21,076 bases of DNA from positions 1 through 21,076 of the forward strand of contig JAIOQF010000336.1 of assembly GCA_021413535.1 (NCBI GenBank), given 5' to 3'. This document shows positions 14,044 through 21,076 of the stretch, one piece after another (position 1 is the stretch's first letter; each line of letters starts with the position of its first letter). The stretch is from Verrucomicrobiota bacterium (GTDB lineage: Bacteria > Verrucomicrobiota > Verrucomicrobiia > Verrucomicrobiales > Verrucomicrobiaceae). The notes beneath the pieces were generated by a model. It worked only from the letters and a program-made list of their open reading frames with translations, made no database searches and was not told the DNA's origin. Position numbers and translations under genes: made by a program.

Positions 14044-14808
14044 TCACTCCCGCGCCGTGCCCCAGCGACGATGCATGAAATGCTCCCAAGGTGAAAAGAG
14101 AATCTTGTCCGCCAGAAGTCCGATGCCGATGATGACAAACATCACACCGATGACCTGCTCCATCGCATTCAGCTCACGGCCAAAGTGCAGGAGATGTCCC
14201 AGGCCGTAGCCGGTCAGAATGGTGACATAGATTTCCGCAGCCATGAGCGAGCGCCAGGCGAATGCCCAGCCCTGCTTCATGCCGCTGACGACGAACGGGA
14301 GCGAGGCAGGAAGAACAACCTTGAGCAGCGTATGCGCGCCGCTCGATCCCATGGTGTGTGCGGCGCGGACGTAGATCGGCGGGAGATTGCGCACGCCGTT
14401 GTCCACAGCAATGAGAACGCTCCACAAGGTTCCCATGACGACAACGAAAAGCATCGCGCCTTCGCTCTGACCGAACCAGAGCAGCGCCAGCGGCACCCAG
14501 CAGACGCTGGGCAGGGTCTGCAAGCCGAGCGCCAGCAGGCCCACGGTGTCGCCCAAGAATTTGCTGCGGGCCGTCATGAGTCCCAGTGGGAGTCCGATGA
14601 CACAACCGATGCCATAGCCAATCAGCAGACGCTTGGCAGTGATCCAGGTTGCCACCCCCAGCGTGCCGTCCATGATGGCTTCCCCGAGGTAGCGGGCCAC
14701 GACCAGCGGGCCCGGCAACAGCACGGGAGAATTGCGCACCCAGCAAATGATCTGCCAAAGCACGACCAGCGAGGCGAAAAAGATCAGGGCATGACGGAAA
14801 CGTTTCAT
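14044..14808 (-). CDS. ABC transporter permease, Ssu/Tau/Nit family
   Basis: This inner-membrane subunit forms the channel of a sulfonate/taurine/nitrate-class importer. The 254 residues have about six membrane segments, the family segment LQTLPSVCWVPLALLWFG, and the cytoplasmic EAA loop AAHTMGSSGAHTLLKVVLPASLP (about residues 149-171) that contacts the ATPase. Length matches SsuC and TauC. Its ATG overlaps the ATPase stop as ATGA, the mark of translational coupling. It is the last gene of the operon that starts with the Rrf2-type regulator. A frame on the same strand yields a 250-residue shadow, which lacks family motifs. The transported compound is not determinable here. Confidence 0.92.
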   Translation of the reverse strand: MKRFRHALIFFASLVVLWQIICWVRNSPVLLPGPLVVARYLGEAIMDGTLGVATWITAKRLLIGYGIGCVIGLPLGLMTARSKFLGDTVGLLALGLQTLPSVCWVPLALLWFGQSEGAMLFVVVMGTLWSVLIAVDNGVRNLPPIYVRAAHTMGSSGAHTLLKVVLPASLPFVVSGMKQGWAFAWRSLMAAEIYVTILTGYGLGHLLHFGRELNAMEQVIGVMFVIIGIGLLADKILFSPWEHFMHRRWGTARE

Positions 14809-15608
14809 GCGGCGGCCTCCGCAGTGGTGTGGGATTTGAGCGCGCGGGTGATGTCACCGGCCAGCGCGGCGAGCTCCAGACTGCTAAAGTCTCGCGGACG
14901 CGGCAGCGTGATTTTGAACTCCTCACGGATGCGTCCGGGGTGCGCGCTGAAGATCAGCACGCGGTCGCCCAGGCAGACGGCCTCGCGCACGTTGTGCGTC
15001 ACCAGGATGATCGTCTTACGGCGCGCGGCCCAAATTTTCTGCATATCAACGTAGAACTGCTCGCGCGTCATCGCATCCAGCGCGGCAAAGGGCTCGTCCA
15101 TCAGCAGCACGCGCGGATTGGGCGCAAGGGCGCGGGCCAGGGCCACGCGCTGCTTCATGCCGCCGGAAAGCTCGTGGACATTGGAATCCATAAACTTCTC
15201 CAGACCGACGAGCTTGAGATAATAGCGCGCCACTTCGCGGCGATCCTTGCGTGTGAGACCGGGCTTTAGCTTCAAGCCGAACATCACGTTTCCCACCACG
15301 TCCAGCCAGGGAAACAGGGCATGTTCCTGAAACATCACCATGCGATCACGCCCTGGACCTACGACCGGTCTGCCATCGGCCAGCACCCGACCGGAATCAG
15401 GATAGTCGAGGCCGGCGATCAAATTGAGCAGCGTGCTCTTGCCGCAGCCGCTGGGGCCGACGAGGCAGACGAACTCGCCCTCGCCTACTTCGAGCCTGAT
15501 GTTGTCCAACGCCTGCACGCGGCGGCCGCGGCCCGCGAACGACTTAGAGACATCCTCCACCACCAGCTTGGCGGGCACTATGTTTTCGAGTTCATCACTG
15601 ATGCTCAT
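14805..15608 (-). CDS. ABC transporter ATP-binding protein, Ssu/Tau/Nit family
   Basis: This 267-residue ATPase energises the importer encoded with it. All motifs are intact: Walker A GPSGCGKST (51-59), Q-loop FQEHALFPWLDV, signature LSGGMKQRVALARAL, Walker B VLLMDEPFAALD, and the H-loop VTHNVREA. Family-typical spacing and the terminal stretch with AHPGRI place it with SsuB, TauB and NrtD. It starts seven bases after the stop of the binding-protein gene and overlaps the permease start by four bases. No Shine-Dalgarno sequence is visible before its ATG, so coupling to the upstream gene is likely. Confidence 0.94.
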   Translation of the reverse strand: MSISDELENIVPAKLVVEDVSKSFAGRGRRVQALDNIRLEVGEGEFVCLVGPSGCGKSTLLNLIAGLDYPDSGRVLADGRPVVGPGRDRMVMFQEHALFPWLDVVGNVMFGLKLKPGLTRKDRREVARYYLKLVGLEKFMDSNVHELSGGMKQRVALARALAPNPRVLLMDEPFAALDAMTREQFYVDMQKIWAARRKTIILVTHNVREAVCLGDRVLIFSAHPGRIREEFKITLPRPRDFSSLELAALAGDITRALKSHTTAEAAA

Positions 15609-15615
15609 AAAAAAT

Positions 15616-16581
15616 TCAGAGGGACGGCAGAAGGCTGTTCAGGTCGGGGATTGCTTTCAAGAAGCCTGCCTTCTTGGCGCTTGCAACCATTCGCTCCAGT
15701 GATTCCCGGGAAATCGCATCAGTGACAATGACGCGGGCAAACGACTTGTCGATCAGCGCATCCTTGGGCGCAGACTTCATTTCCGCAGCCAGCTCGGCCT
15801 TGATGAGCGCCTTCGCCTCCACGGGATGTTGTTGGATCCACTCCGTCAGCTCCCGATGGGCCGCGACCAGCTTCTTCGCGAGATCGGGGCTGGTTTTCAC
15901 CAGCTCCGCACTGGCCGCTAGCAAGGTAACAGTCGCGTCCGGGTCCTGATAAAAAATTTTCGCGCCCGCCTCAATCTCCAGCAAGGCTGCCCAGGGTTCC
16001 GCAGTCCAAACGGCGTCGAGTTCCTTCTTCTGCAACAGAGCCAGCTGGCTCGAATTCTCCGTTGGCACCACGAAGGCGTCGCCGCCGGTAAGCGTGACTT
16101 TCAAGCCCTGCTCCGCAAGCCAGGCGCGCAGCTGAATGTCCTGCGTGTTTCCCAACTGCGGCGTGGCGATTTTTTTTCCGCGAAAATCTTCCGGCCTGCT
16201 GATACCCGAATCCGCGCGCACCAGCAGCGCGCTGCCTCCATTTGCGGCGCCGGCCAGCACCCGCATCTCGCCGCCCCCGGATTTCGCATAGGCATTCAGC
16301 ACCGGACCCGGCCCGATGTAGGCCGCATCAAGCGATCCGGCGAAAATCGCCTCGGTAGCGGAAGGGCCGGCATTGTAAACGAACCACTCCACCTTGACGC
16401 CGAGACGCTGCTCAAACCAGCCCTCGCCGCGACGCGAAAGCTGATGGGCCACCAATCCCTGTGCATGAGTGATGTTAGGGAAATGCCCAAGACGGATGAC
16501 GCCCGGATCCCGTGCTGGCCTGCATGATGGCAGGCCAGCAAGACCCAATGCGCTGATGGAAAGAAAGGTGCGGCGGTTCAT
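15616..16581 (-). CDS. substrate-binding lipoprotein of a SsuA/NrtA-class ABC importer
   Basis: The 321-residue protein from ATG 16581 captures the ligand for the ABC importer. Its N-terminus MNRRTFLSISALGLAGLPSC combines a twin-arginine-like RRTFL with a lipobox ending at Cys20 (LPSC, with an unusual Pro). The mature part begins VIRLGHFPNITHAQ and has the family core YNAGPSATEAIFAGSLDAAYIGPGP, KKIATPQLGNTQD, and ELDAVWTAEPWA. These match aliphatic sulfonate/nitrate/taurine binding proteins; the HFPNITHAQ start is the sulfonate-like branch. A TTG at 16608 would add nine residues but overlaps the porin stop. It lies between the porin and ATPase genes. Confidence 0.92.
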   Translation of the reverse strand: MNRRTFLSISALGLAGLPSCRPARDPGVIRLGHFPNITHAQGLVAHQLSRRGEGWFEQRLGVKVEWFVYNAGPSATEAIFAGSLDAAYIGPGPVLNAYAKSGGGEMRVLAGAANGGSALLVRADSGISRPEDFRGKKIATPQLGNTQDIQLRAWLAEQGLKVTLTGGDAFVVPTENSSQLALLQKKELDAVWTAEPWAALLEIEAGAKIFYQDPDATVTLLAASAELVKTSPDLAKKLVAAHRELTEWIQQHPVEAKALIKAELAAEMKSAPKDALIDKSFARVIVTDAISRESLERMVASAKKAGFLKAIPDLNSLLPSL

Positions 16582-16604
16582 GATTTTATTCGTGTCGTGT
16601 AAGT

Positions 16605-17759
16605 TCAAAAGGCGACGCGCAGACCGGAGAAGCTCGTCCAGCCGGAGAAGTTTTTCGGCCCGCCAGACATGTCGCTGTATTCGAGGCCGGTCATGACTTT
16701 GAGTTTGTTTCCGTAAAGATACCAGTTCAGGCCGACGTAAGCAGCATTGTATTCGCTGCCGATTCCCTTGGTGTCTTGAATTCCCGGAGCATAGGATTCG
16801 TATCGGGTCTGAAGCTTGAGGCCGTCATTGTCGCCATGCGCATATTGATAGCGGAAGATGACCTGCAGCTTCTGCTCCACGATAAACCAGCTCGGCGTGA
16901 TGATCGCGCCCCAGACATCGCCCTGCATTCCACGACCGGTGCCACCGAGAAGATCGGTGTAGAATCCGAAGCGGCCCTTTTGATAAATCGTATTTATTGA
17001 TAGCGCGTTATCGAATTTGCCAGGACCGAATCCGTTCTGACCGCTGTTGCTCCCCTGATAGTCGAGGCGCAGCAGCGCTTTGTCCGCACCGAATGCAGCA
17101 GCGAAATCATAACCGATGCTGGCCTGGATCACTGCACCCGCGTTAAAATTCGTAAACTCCTTTTCGTAATCACCGGCATATGCGGCAAGCGCATAAGTCC
17201 AGTGCTGCACTTTACCATTGATCCAGATTCCAGTGAGTCCACGTGGGACAAGAGTGTTCACCAGCAGGCTTTGATTGAACTCCAGCAGCTCACGAGTTCG
17301 GATGCTGTATTCTTGCGAGAAGTATCGGCCCTTTTGTTTTCCGATGCCGAGATTGAAAGACTCACCGGGCGCGTAAGTGAGATTCACTTCGTAGAGATCT
17401 TTGTAAAATGGATCCCAGTTCGGATTCACGTCGATTATGGCATTAAGCTTGAGCAGGCGAAACATCTGAGCGCTGAACCCGATGCGAAACACGGGCGTGT
17501 CAATCTCACCCCATCTACTGGCGGAAGGCACATCAGCGCTTCCGAACGAACCTTGGTTGGAGCTACCACTGGCCCACTGGCTGAAAATTTCACCTGTCAG
17601 CGAGAAATCCTGGATTACTGAATTGTCTTTATCATGGTAGAGCGAGGCTAGGCTCCAGATTTTATCATATCCGATTGCCGCTCCAACCGTCGCATCATTC
17701 CCCCGCACCAGCAGCATGGAAGCCAGGGTGATGCAGGTGATGAGAAGGCCTTTTTTCAT
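16605..17759 (-). CDS. outer-membrane porin, OprP/OprO (phosphate-selective porin) type
   Basis: The 384-residue product has a signal peptide (MKKGLLITCITLASMLLV) and then an amphipathic beta-strand pattern rich in Tyr, Gly and Asn, ending in the aromatic C-terminal residue Phe of SGLRVAF, as needed for Bam-dependent insertion. Family-like segments include FRIGFSAQMFRLLKLNAIIDVNPNWDPFYKDLYEVNLTYAP and LGIGKQKGRYFSQEYSIRTRELLEF. Members of this family are trimeric anion-selective channels. Its place between the regulator and the binding protein indicates it brings the ABC system's ligand, perhaps an anion such as a sulfonate, across the outer membrane. Selectivity for phosphate is not implied. 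The start is 15 bases after the regulator's stop. Confidence 0.82.
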   Translation of the reverse strand: MKKGLLITCITLASMLLVRGNDATVGAAIGYDKIWSLASLYHDKDNSVIQDFSLTGEIFSQWASGSSNQGSFGSADVPSASRWGEIDTPVFRIGFSAQMFRLLKLNAIIDVNPNWDPFYKDLYEVNLTYAPGESFNLGIGKQKGRYFSQEYSIRTRELLEFNQSLLVNTLVPRGLTGIWINGKVQHWTYALAAYAGDYEKEFTNFNAGAVIQASIGYDFAAAFGADKALLRLDYQGSNSGQNGFGPGKFDNALSINTIYQKGRFGFYTDLLGGTGRGMQGDVWGAIITPSWFIVEQKLQVIFRYQYAHGDNDGLKLQTRYESYAPGIQDTKGIGSEYNAAYVGLNWYLYGNKLKVMTGLEYSDMSGGPKNFSGWTSFSGLRVAF

Positions 17760-17774
17760 TTCACGATTTGAGAT

Positions 17775-18368
17775 TTAAGAGACGCGTGCAGCGCGCGCCT
17801 GGCCAAGCACGGCGAAGAATCCATCCAATGGATCCGCATGTCGCACGCGCTGCGGACGTGTGATCTTGGATGCAGCCTTGCGCGTCGATTTTTTCTTCGG
17901 CACCAAGGCGAAAGGCGGCGCGACACCGTCACGCTGGAATTTTCCCAGCGTCACGCTGACGACATCATCCAGCGTATAACGATCCAGAATCTGGGCTATA
18001 GCGTTACGCACGTCGATCATCAGCATCCGCAGGCCACAGTGCAATTCGTCCGGGCAAGTGCATTTCTCGTAGTCCGTTTCACTGGCGCAACCGATGGGCG
18101 CGAGCCTTCCGTCAATGAGGCGCACCAGCTCACCAATGGTAATTTCCTTCATCGGCTTCGCCAAACGCAGGCCACCATCCTTGCCGCGCTTGCTTTCGAC
18201 GTATCCAGCCTGACGCAGCTCTTGCAGGATGTTTTCGATGAACTTGAAGGGCAGATGTTCACCGTCAGCCAGCTCGGACACCGAGACCACATCACGCCCG
18301 GAACGTAGCGCCAGACCCAGGCGGATCAGGGTCCGGAGCGCGTATTCGCCCTTCTTGGTGAGATGCAT
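17775..18368 (-). CDS. Rrf2-family transcriptional regulator with a four-cysteine cluster motif
   Basis: The 197-residue protein has an N-terminal winged helix (MHLTKKGEYALRTLIRLG, then PFKFIENILQELRQAGYVESKRGKDGGLRLAKP). The sensor region has Cys94, Cys103, Cys105 and Cys111 (GCA...KCTCPDELHCGLR). This pattern recalls Rrf2 members that bind an Fe-S cluster or sense cysteine metabolism (IscR, RirA, CymR), then continues with YTLDDV, and a basic tail of about 45 residues beyond the usual domain. It is the first gene of the porin/ABC operon, so it probably controls that operon and itself in response to sulfur or iron-sulfur status. The promoter overlaps a candidate operator, and the mRNA may be leaderless. 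Confidence 0.88.
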   Translation of the reverse strand: MHLTKKGEYALRTLIRLGLALRSGRDVVSVSELADGEHLPFKFIENILQELRQAGYVESKRGKDGGLRLAKPMKEITIGELVRLIDGRLAPIGCASETDYEKCTCPDELHCGLRMLMIDVRNAIAQILDRYTLDDVVSVTLGKFQRDGVAPPFALVPKKKSTRKAASKITRPQRVRHADPLDGFFAVLGQARAARVS

Positions 18369-18373
18369 GATGA

Positions 18374-18402
18374 TATATAGTGAATGAATCTACATAGATC
18401 AA
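18374..18402 (-). promoter_or_regulatory. promoter of the Rrf2-porin-ABC operon, possibly leaderless
   Basis: TTGATC (18397-18402) and TATATA (18374-18379) are separated by exactly 17 bases on the minus strand. Only five bases lie between the -10 box and the start codon, so transcription should begin at or next to the ATG. Confidence 0.5.
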
Positions 18403-18411
18403 GTAGGAATT
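18386..18411. promoter_or_regulatory. candidate operator for the Rrf2-type regulator
   Basis: The imperfect dyad GAATCTAC and GTAGGAATT flanks the nine bases ATAGATCAA and covers the -35 box. The arms share the core CTAC/GTAG. Rrf2 proteins commonly repress their own operon from such sites; binding is inferred from position. Confidence 0.35.
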
Positions 18412-18471
18412 AAAATACTCCTGCACCCCTGGGAGCACTGACACCCTTGGAGACGATATTTAATCCCCGAT

Positions 18472-21076
18472 TCAACCCTCCACCGGCACCAAGGGAAAAT
18501 GCAGATGGAACGATGCGCCACGGCCCGGATCGCTCGTCACGCGCACGTCACCGCCGAGTTGACCGGCGAAGACGCGCATGATTTTCAAGCCGAGTCCGCC
18601 ACTGCGGTGGTCATCGAAGTCCGCGGGCAATCCGACTCCATCGTCTTGCACCGTGAGATCGCCATTGCCATTATCAATCAGCAGTTCAATTTTCAAGAGT
18701 CCGCCCCGACCGCCGGTGTAGGCGTGCTTGAAGGCATTGGAGACCATCTCGTTTAATGAGAGCGCGAGCGGCATAAGCCACTCTTCGGGAACTGTCTGCT
18801 GCGGACTGAAGAGTTCCACTCTGACGCGATCCTGTCCCACTTCATAACAATCGCGCAAATGAGCGATCAAGCCCGAAGCGAACTCAGCGAATCCACCAGC
18901 CTCACCCATCGCAAGTGCATACAAATGCTGATGCAACGCGGCGATGGAACGCACCCGGTTCTGACTGGAGCGCAGCGCTTCTCTGGCATCATCGTGATTC
19001 AGCGTGCTGAGCTGGAGATTCAGCATCGAAGTGATGATTTGAAGATGATTCTTCACCCGGTGATGTGTTTCGCCCAGCAACATGCGCTCGCGCTCGACGG
19101 AGGCCGGTGCGGACTGGAGTGACACCGGAGAACCCGTCATGGGCTTGGGTGCGATTCGGATGGTGATGTTTTTGCGCTCGACCGGGCTGGTATTTTCCGA
19201 CATCAAAGCCACTGAAAGCGTGCCCGGCTCCTGCGGGATGAGGACAAATTTTGCCCTCATGCGGCCATGTTCTGGATGAAAAAAGTTCCACTCCACCGGT
19301 TGCGACTCTCCGCCTTCATTGAGCGGCGCCAGTCCCGCGTAGAAGCCCGATGCATCTGATGGACGGAAGAATGTGTGCAGCCCACGCCCCATCGCTTCGT
19401 CATGCGTCAGACCGAAACATTGTGCAGCAGCCTCGCTCCACTGCACCACGCGACCATGGGAATCAGTCGAGAGCAGCAGTTTCCCCGGCGGCACCACCGG
19501 CACTGGCGGTGGTTCTGCAGGCGCGTCATCCAGCGGAGTGAAGATGCTGGCGCCGGCTTCGGATTTTTCCACGGGGCGGAAAAAGTGCACAGTTGCAGCG
19601 GAGAGCCCTTGAGCATCCGGCACCGAGGCGATTCTCATGCTGGCTGGCAGGACTGCACCATCGCGATGGCGCAGTTCGACTGAGACATTGGCGGAGAAGT
19701 CTCCCCGTTGCGCGAGATCACGCAGAGCAGCTCCGCGTGCGTTATGACTGTCCGGCGTAAACCATTCTTCCAGCGGCATGCGGCGCAGCTCCGCGCGCGT
19801 GCGGCCGAGCATGACCTCTGCGGCGGCGTTGGCCTCGAAGACCAGTCCGCTCCGATCCGTCAGCACAATGGGCAGCGGATTCTCGTGCACGATGGTGCGG
19901 AATTTCGCCTCGGTGGCCCGCAGCAGCTCCTCTGAGCGCCGATCACTGGTGACATCGTGCACCATGACCAACATGCCGCTGCCGGGCAGCGAAGCCGGAC
20001 GCAGTTCCACATCACGCAGCAGTCCATCATCAGCGATCAGGGAAACCGTGCGCGTGAGTTGTTTGCGCCAGACACTTTCACGCCACTGCCGGACCACTTC
20101 CGTCTTGTGCTGCTCATCCCGGCAGCTCTGCTCCAGCCAGGCTTCCATCGGTTGACCTTCCACGGCGGGCGGCCCGAAATGCACATCGGCCCGCTCATTG
20201 TGAAAGACGACGCGTCCGCGTTCATCCAGCAGGAGCAGACCGCAGGGAATGGAATCAAGCACGGAGCGCAGTCGCAACTCCCGCACTCGGGAAACTTCCA
20301 CGGCATCTTCGGCTTCCTTCAAGGCAGACTGAAGTTTCCCCAGTGTATCGGCGCCGACTTTCTCTCTGCCCGCAGGATCGGGCAACTGTCTGATCGGAAC
20401 ATCCAGTCCGATCGCGAGCACGCAGTCTTGAGTCAACCCCGCAGTGCCGGCTGCAATTTTCGTCAATTGCCAGTGCGCTGGAGGCAGATCGGAACCGAGA
20501 CCAGCAGCCAGTGGTAGCTCTATCATTACACTGGTCTGAGCACCGGAAAAAACAGACTGCAGTGCATTCATCGTCGGCGCACGTAGTTCACGTCCCGCGG
20601 AAAGCCCGGCGAACAATTGCCAGAACTGTGTTTCTCCTTCACGCAATCCGGCTGCGAGAAACAGTTCCGTGGCCACAGTTCCCGCGCGGCAGACCCGTCC
20701 ACCAGAATCCAAGGCCAGCACTGGAATCGGCAGCGACCACAAACCATCAAGTGACTCGGAAGAAACCGACGCCGCTGTCGCTGGAGGCGCGCCATCCGAT
20801 GCATCACGAGACCGCATGCCAGCAATGCAGAGACAGGTGATCATCACCCCACCGACGCTGGTATCCGCATGACGCCACGGACGCACCTCCCAGCGATAGA
20901 GCACCGGTTGACCGGCATGATCGACCGTGTCCCGATCGCTGCGCACGACCTGGCCGGCCAGCGCCCGTTCATAAACGTTCCGCCAGCCAGGATGCAGCGA
21001 TGGAAAAACTTCATACTTGGAACGACTGATGAGTTCAGTTTGCCCCAACTGAAAAACTTCGAGCCAGCGCTGGTTC
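18472..21076 (-). CDS. soluble multi-PAS sensor histidine kinase, HisKA_2 type (runs off the right edge)
   Basis: The frame is open to base 21075 and the first visible residues NQRWLEVFQ continue a PAS domain, so the true start is outside. About five PAS-like domains can be seen, near 21076-20835, 20760-20400, 20290-19950, 19940-19600 and 19490-19200, with a short coiled-coil-like segment before the third and a Pro-rich linker before the fifth. The kinase core has the HisKA_2 phospho-acceptor ETHHRVKNHLQIITSMLNLQ, with the likely His at 19060-19062, then the N-box LSLNEMVSNAFKHAY, VQDDGVGLP and GGLGLKIM of the ATPase domain. No membrane segment is present, so it senses a cytoplasmic signal. 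No response regulator is adjacent. It is 103 bases upstream of the regulator gene and probably independent. Confidence 0.9.
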   Translation of the reverse strand, partial: NQRWLEVFQLGQTELISRSKYEVFPSLHPGWRNVYERALAGQVVRSDRDTVDHAGQPVLYRWEVRPWRHADTSVGGVMITCLCIAGMRSRDASDGAPPATAASVSSESLDGLWSLPIPVLALDSGGRVCRAGTVATELFLAAGLREGETQFWQLFAGLSAGRELRAPTMNALQSVFSGAQTSVMIELPLAAGLGSDLPPAHWQLTKIAAGTAGLTQDCVLAIGLDVPIRQLPDPAGREKVGADTLGKLQSALKEAEDAVEVSRVRELRLRSVLDSIPCGLLLLDERGRVVFHNERADVHFGPPAVEGQPMEAWLEQSCRDEQHKTEVVRQWRESVWRKQLTRTVSLIADDGLLRDVELRPASLPGSGMLVMVHDVTSDRRSEELLRATEAKFRTIVHENPLPIVLTDRSGLVFEANAAAEVMLGRTRAELRRMPLEEWFTPDSHNARGAALRDLAQRGDFSANVSVELRHRDGAVLPASMRIASVPDAQGLSAATVHFFRPVEKSEAGASIFTPLDDAPAEPPPVPVVPPGKLLLSTDSHGRVVQWSEAAAQCFGLTHDEAMGRGLHTFFRPSDASGFYAGLAPLNEGGESQPVEWNFFHPEHGRMRAKFVLIPQEPGTLSVALMSENTSPVERKNITIRIAPKPMTGSPVSLQSAPASVERERMLLGETHHRVKNHLQIITSMLNLQLSTLNHDDAREALRSSQNRVRSIAALHQHLYALAMGEAGGFAEFASGLIAHLRDCYEVGQDRVRVELFSPQQTVPEEWLMPLALSLNEMVSNAFKHAYTGGRGGLLKIELLIDNGNGDLTVQDDGVGLPADFDDHRSGGLGLKIMRVFAGQLGGDVRVTSDPGRGASFHLHFPLVPVEG

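Noticed and set aside
18415..18450. GC-rich dyad after the kinase gene as a terminator
   Set aside because: The stem has only four or five pairs with mismatches, so it cannot be told from chance.

Overview
The window looks like chromosomal DNA from a Verrucomicrobia-type bacterium, probably related to Prosthecobacter or Verrucomicrobium. The reasons are protein-level resemblance, a GC-rich Gram-negative gene set (OprP-type porin, lipoproteins), a near absence of Shine-Dalgarno sequences, and a TGTTC-N4-GAACA operator, which is the LexA motif I recall as reported for Verrucomicrobia. The lineage is inference; no rRNA is present. I saw no CRISPR, tRNA, prophage or complete insertion sequence.

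Layout. At 1-513 (minus) lies the N-terminal part of a PlsC-like acyltransferase absent from simple complete-ORF lists because it runs off the left edge. mtnA (minus) follows, diverging from an AEC-family permease (plus), then pheA and a small lipoprotein (plus). ribE (minus) and trxB (plus) diverge; trxB and an rsuA-type pseudouridine synthase converge on a nested palindromic element. Next come rpsB and tsf (plus) with a structured leader and a structured spacer, then an exported S10 serine carboxypeptidase (plus). A Y-family DNA polymerase (minus) under a LexA-type box diverges from an M29 aminopeptidase (plus). glgC (minus) converges on the aminopeptidase with a 2-base gap.

The right third (14044-18368, minus) is a tight transport operon transcribed in the order Rrf2-type cysteine-containing regulator, OprP-type porin, Tat/lipoprotein-type substrate-binding protein, ATPase, permease, with gaps of 15, 23, 7 and -4 bases. 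This is a complete outer-membrane-to-cytoplasm uptake route of the Ssu/Tau/Nit class, probably for a sulfur or nitrogen compound and probably controlled by its own regulator. A large soluble multi-PAS HisKA_2 sensor kinase lies upstream and runs off the right edge.

The most unusual signal is in the spacers. Degenerate 7- or 8-base tandem arrays occur at 1700-1789, 7437-7538 and 8150-8184. In the first two, one array is placed in inverted orientation to another, so the RNA or DNA can snap back into long stems; in the third a shorter stem forms within and just beyond one array. A separate nested palindrome fills the trxB/rsuA gap, and a decayed half of it lies just before rpsB. I found no clearly new multi-gene defence or metabolic system; the best candidates for novelty are these repeats, the LexA-controlled polymerase, and the Rrf2/porin/ABC operon.
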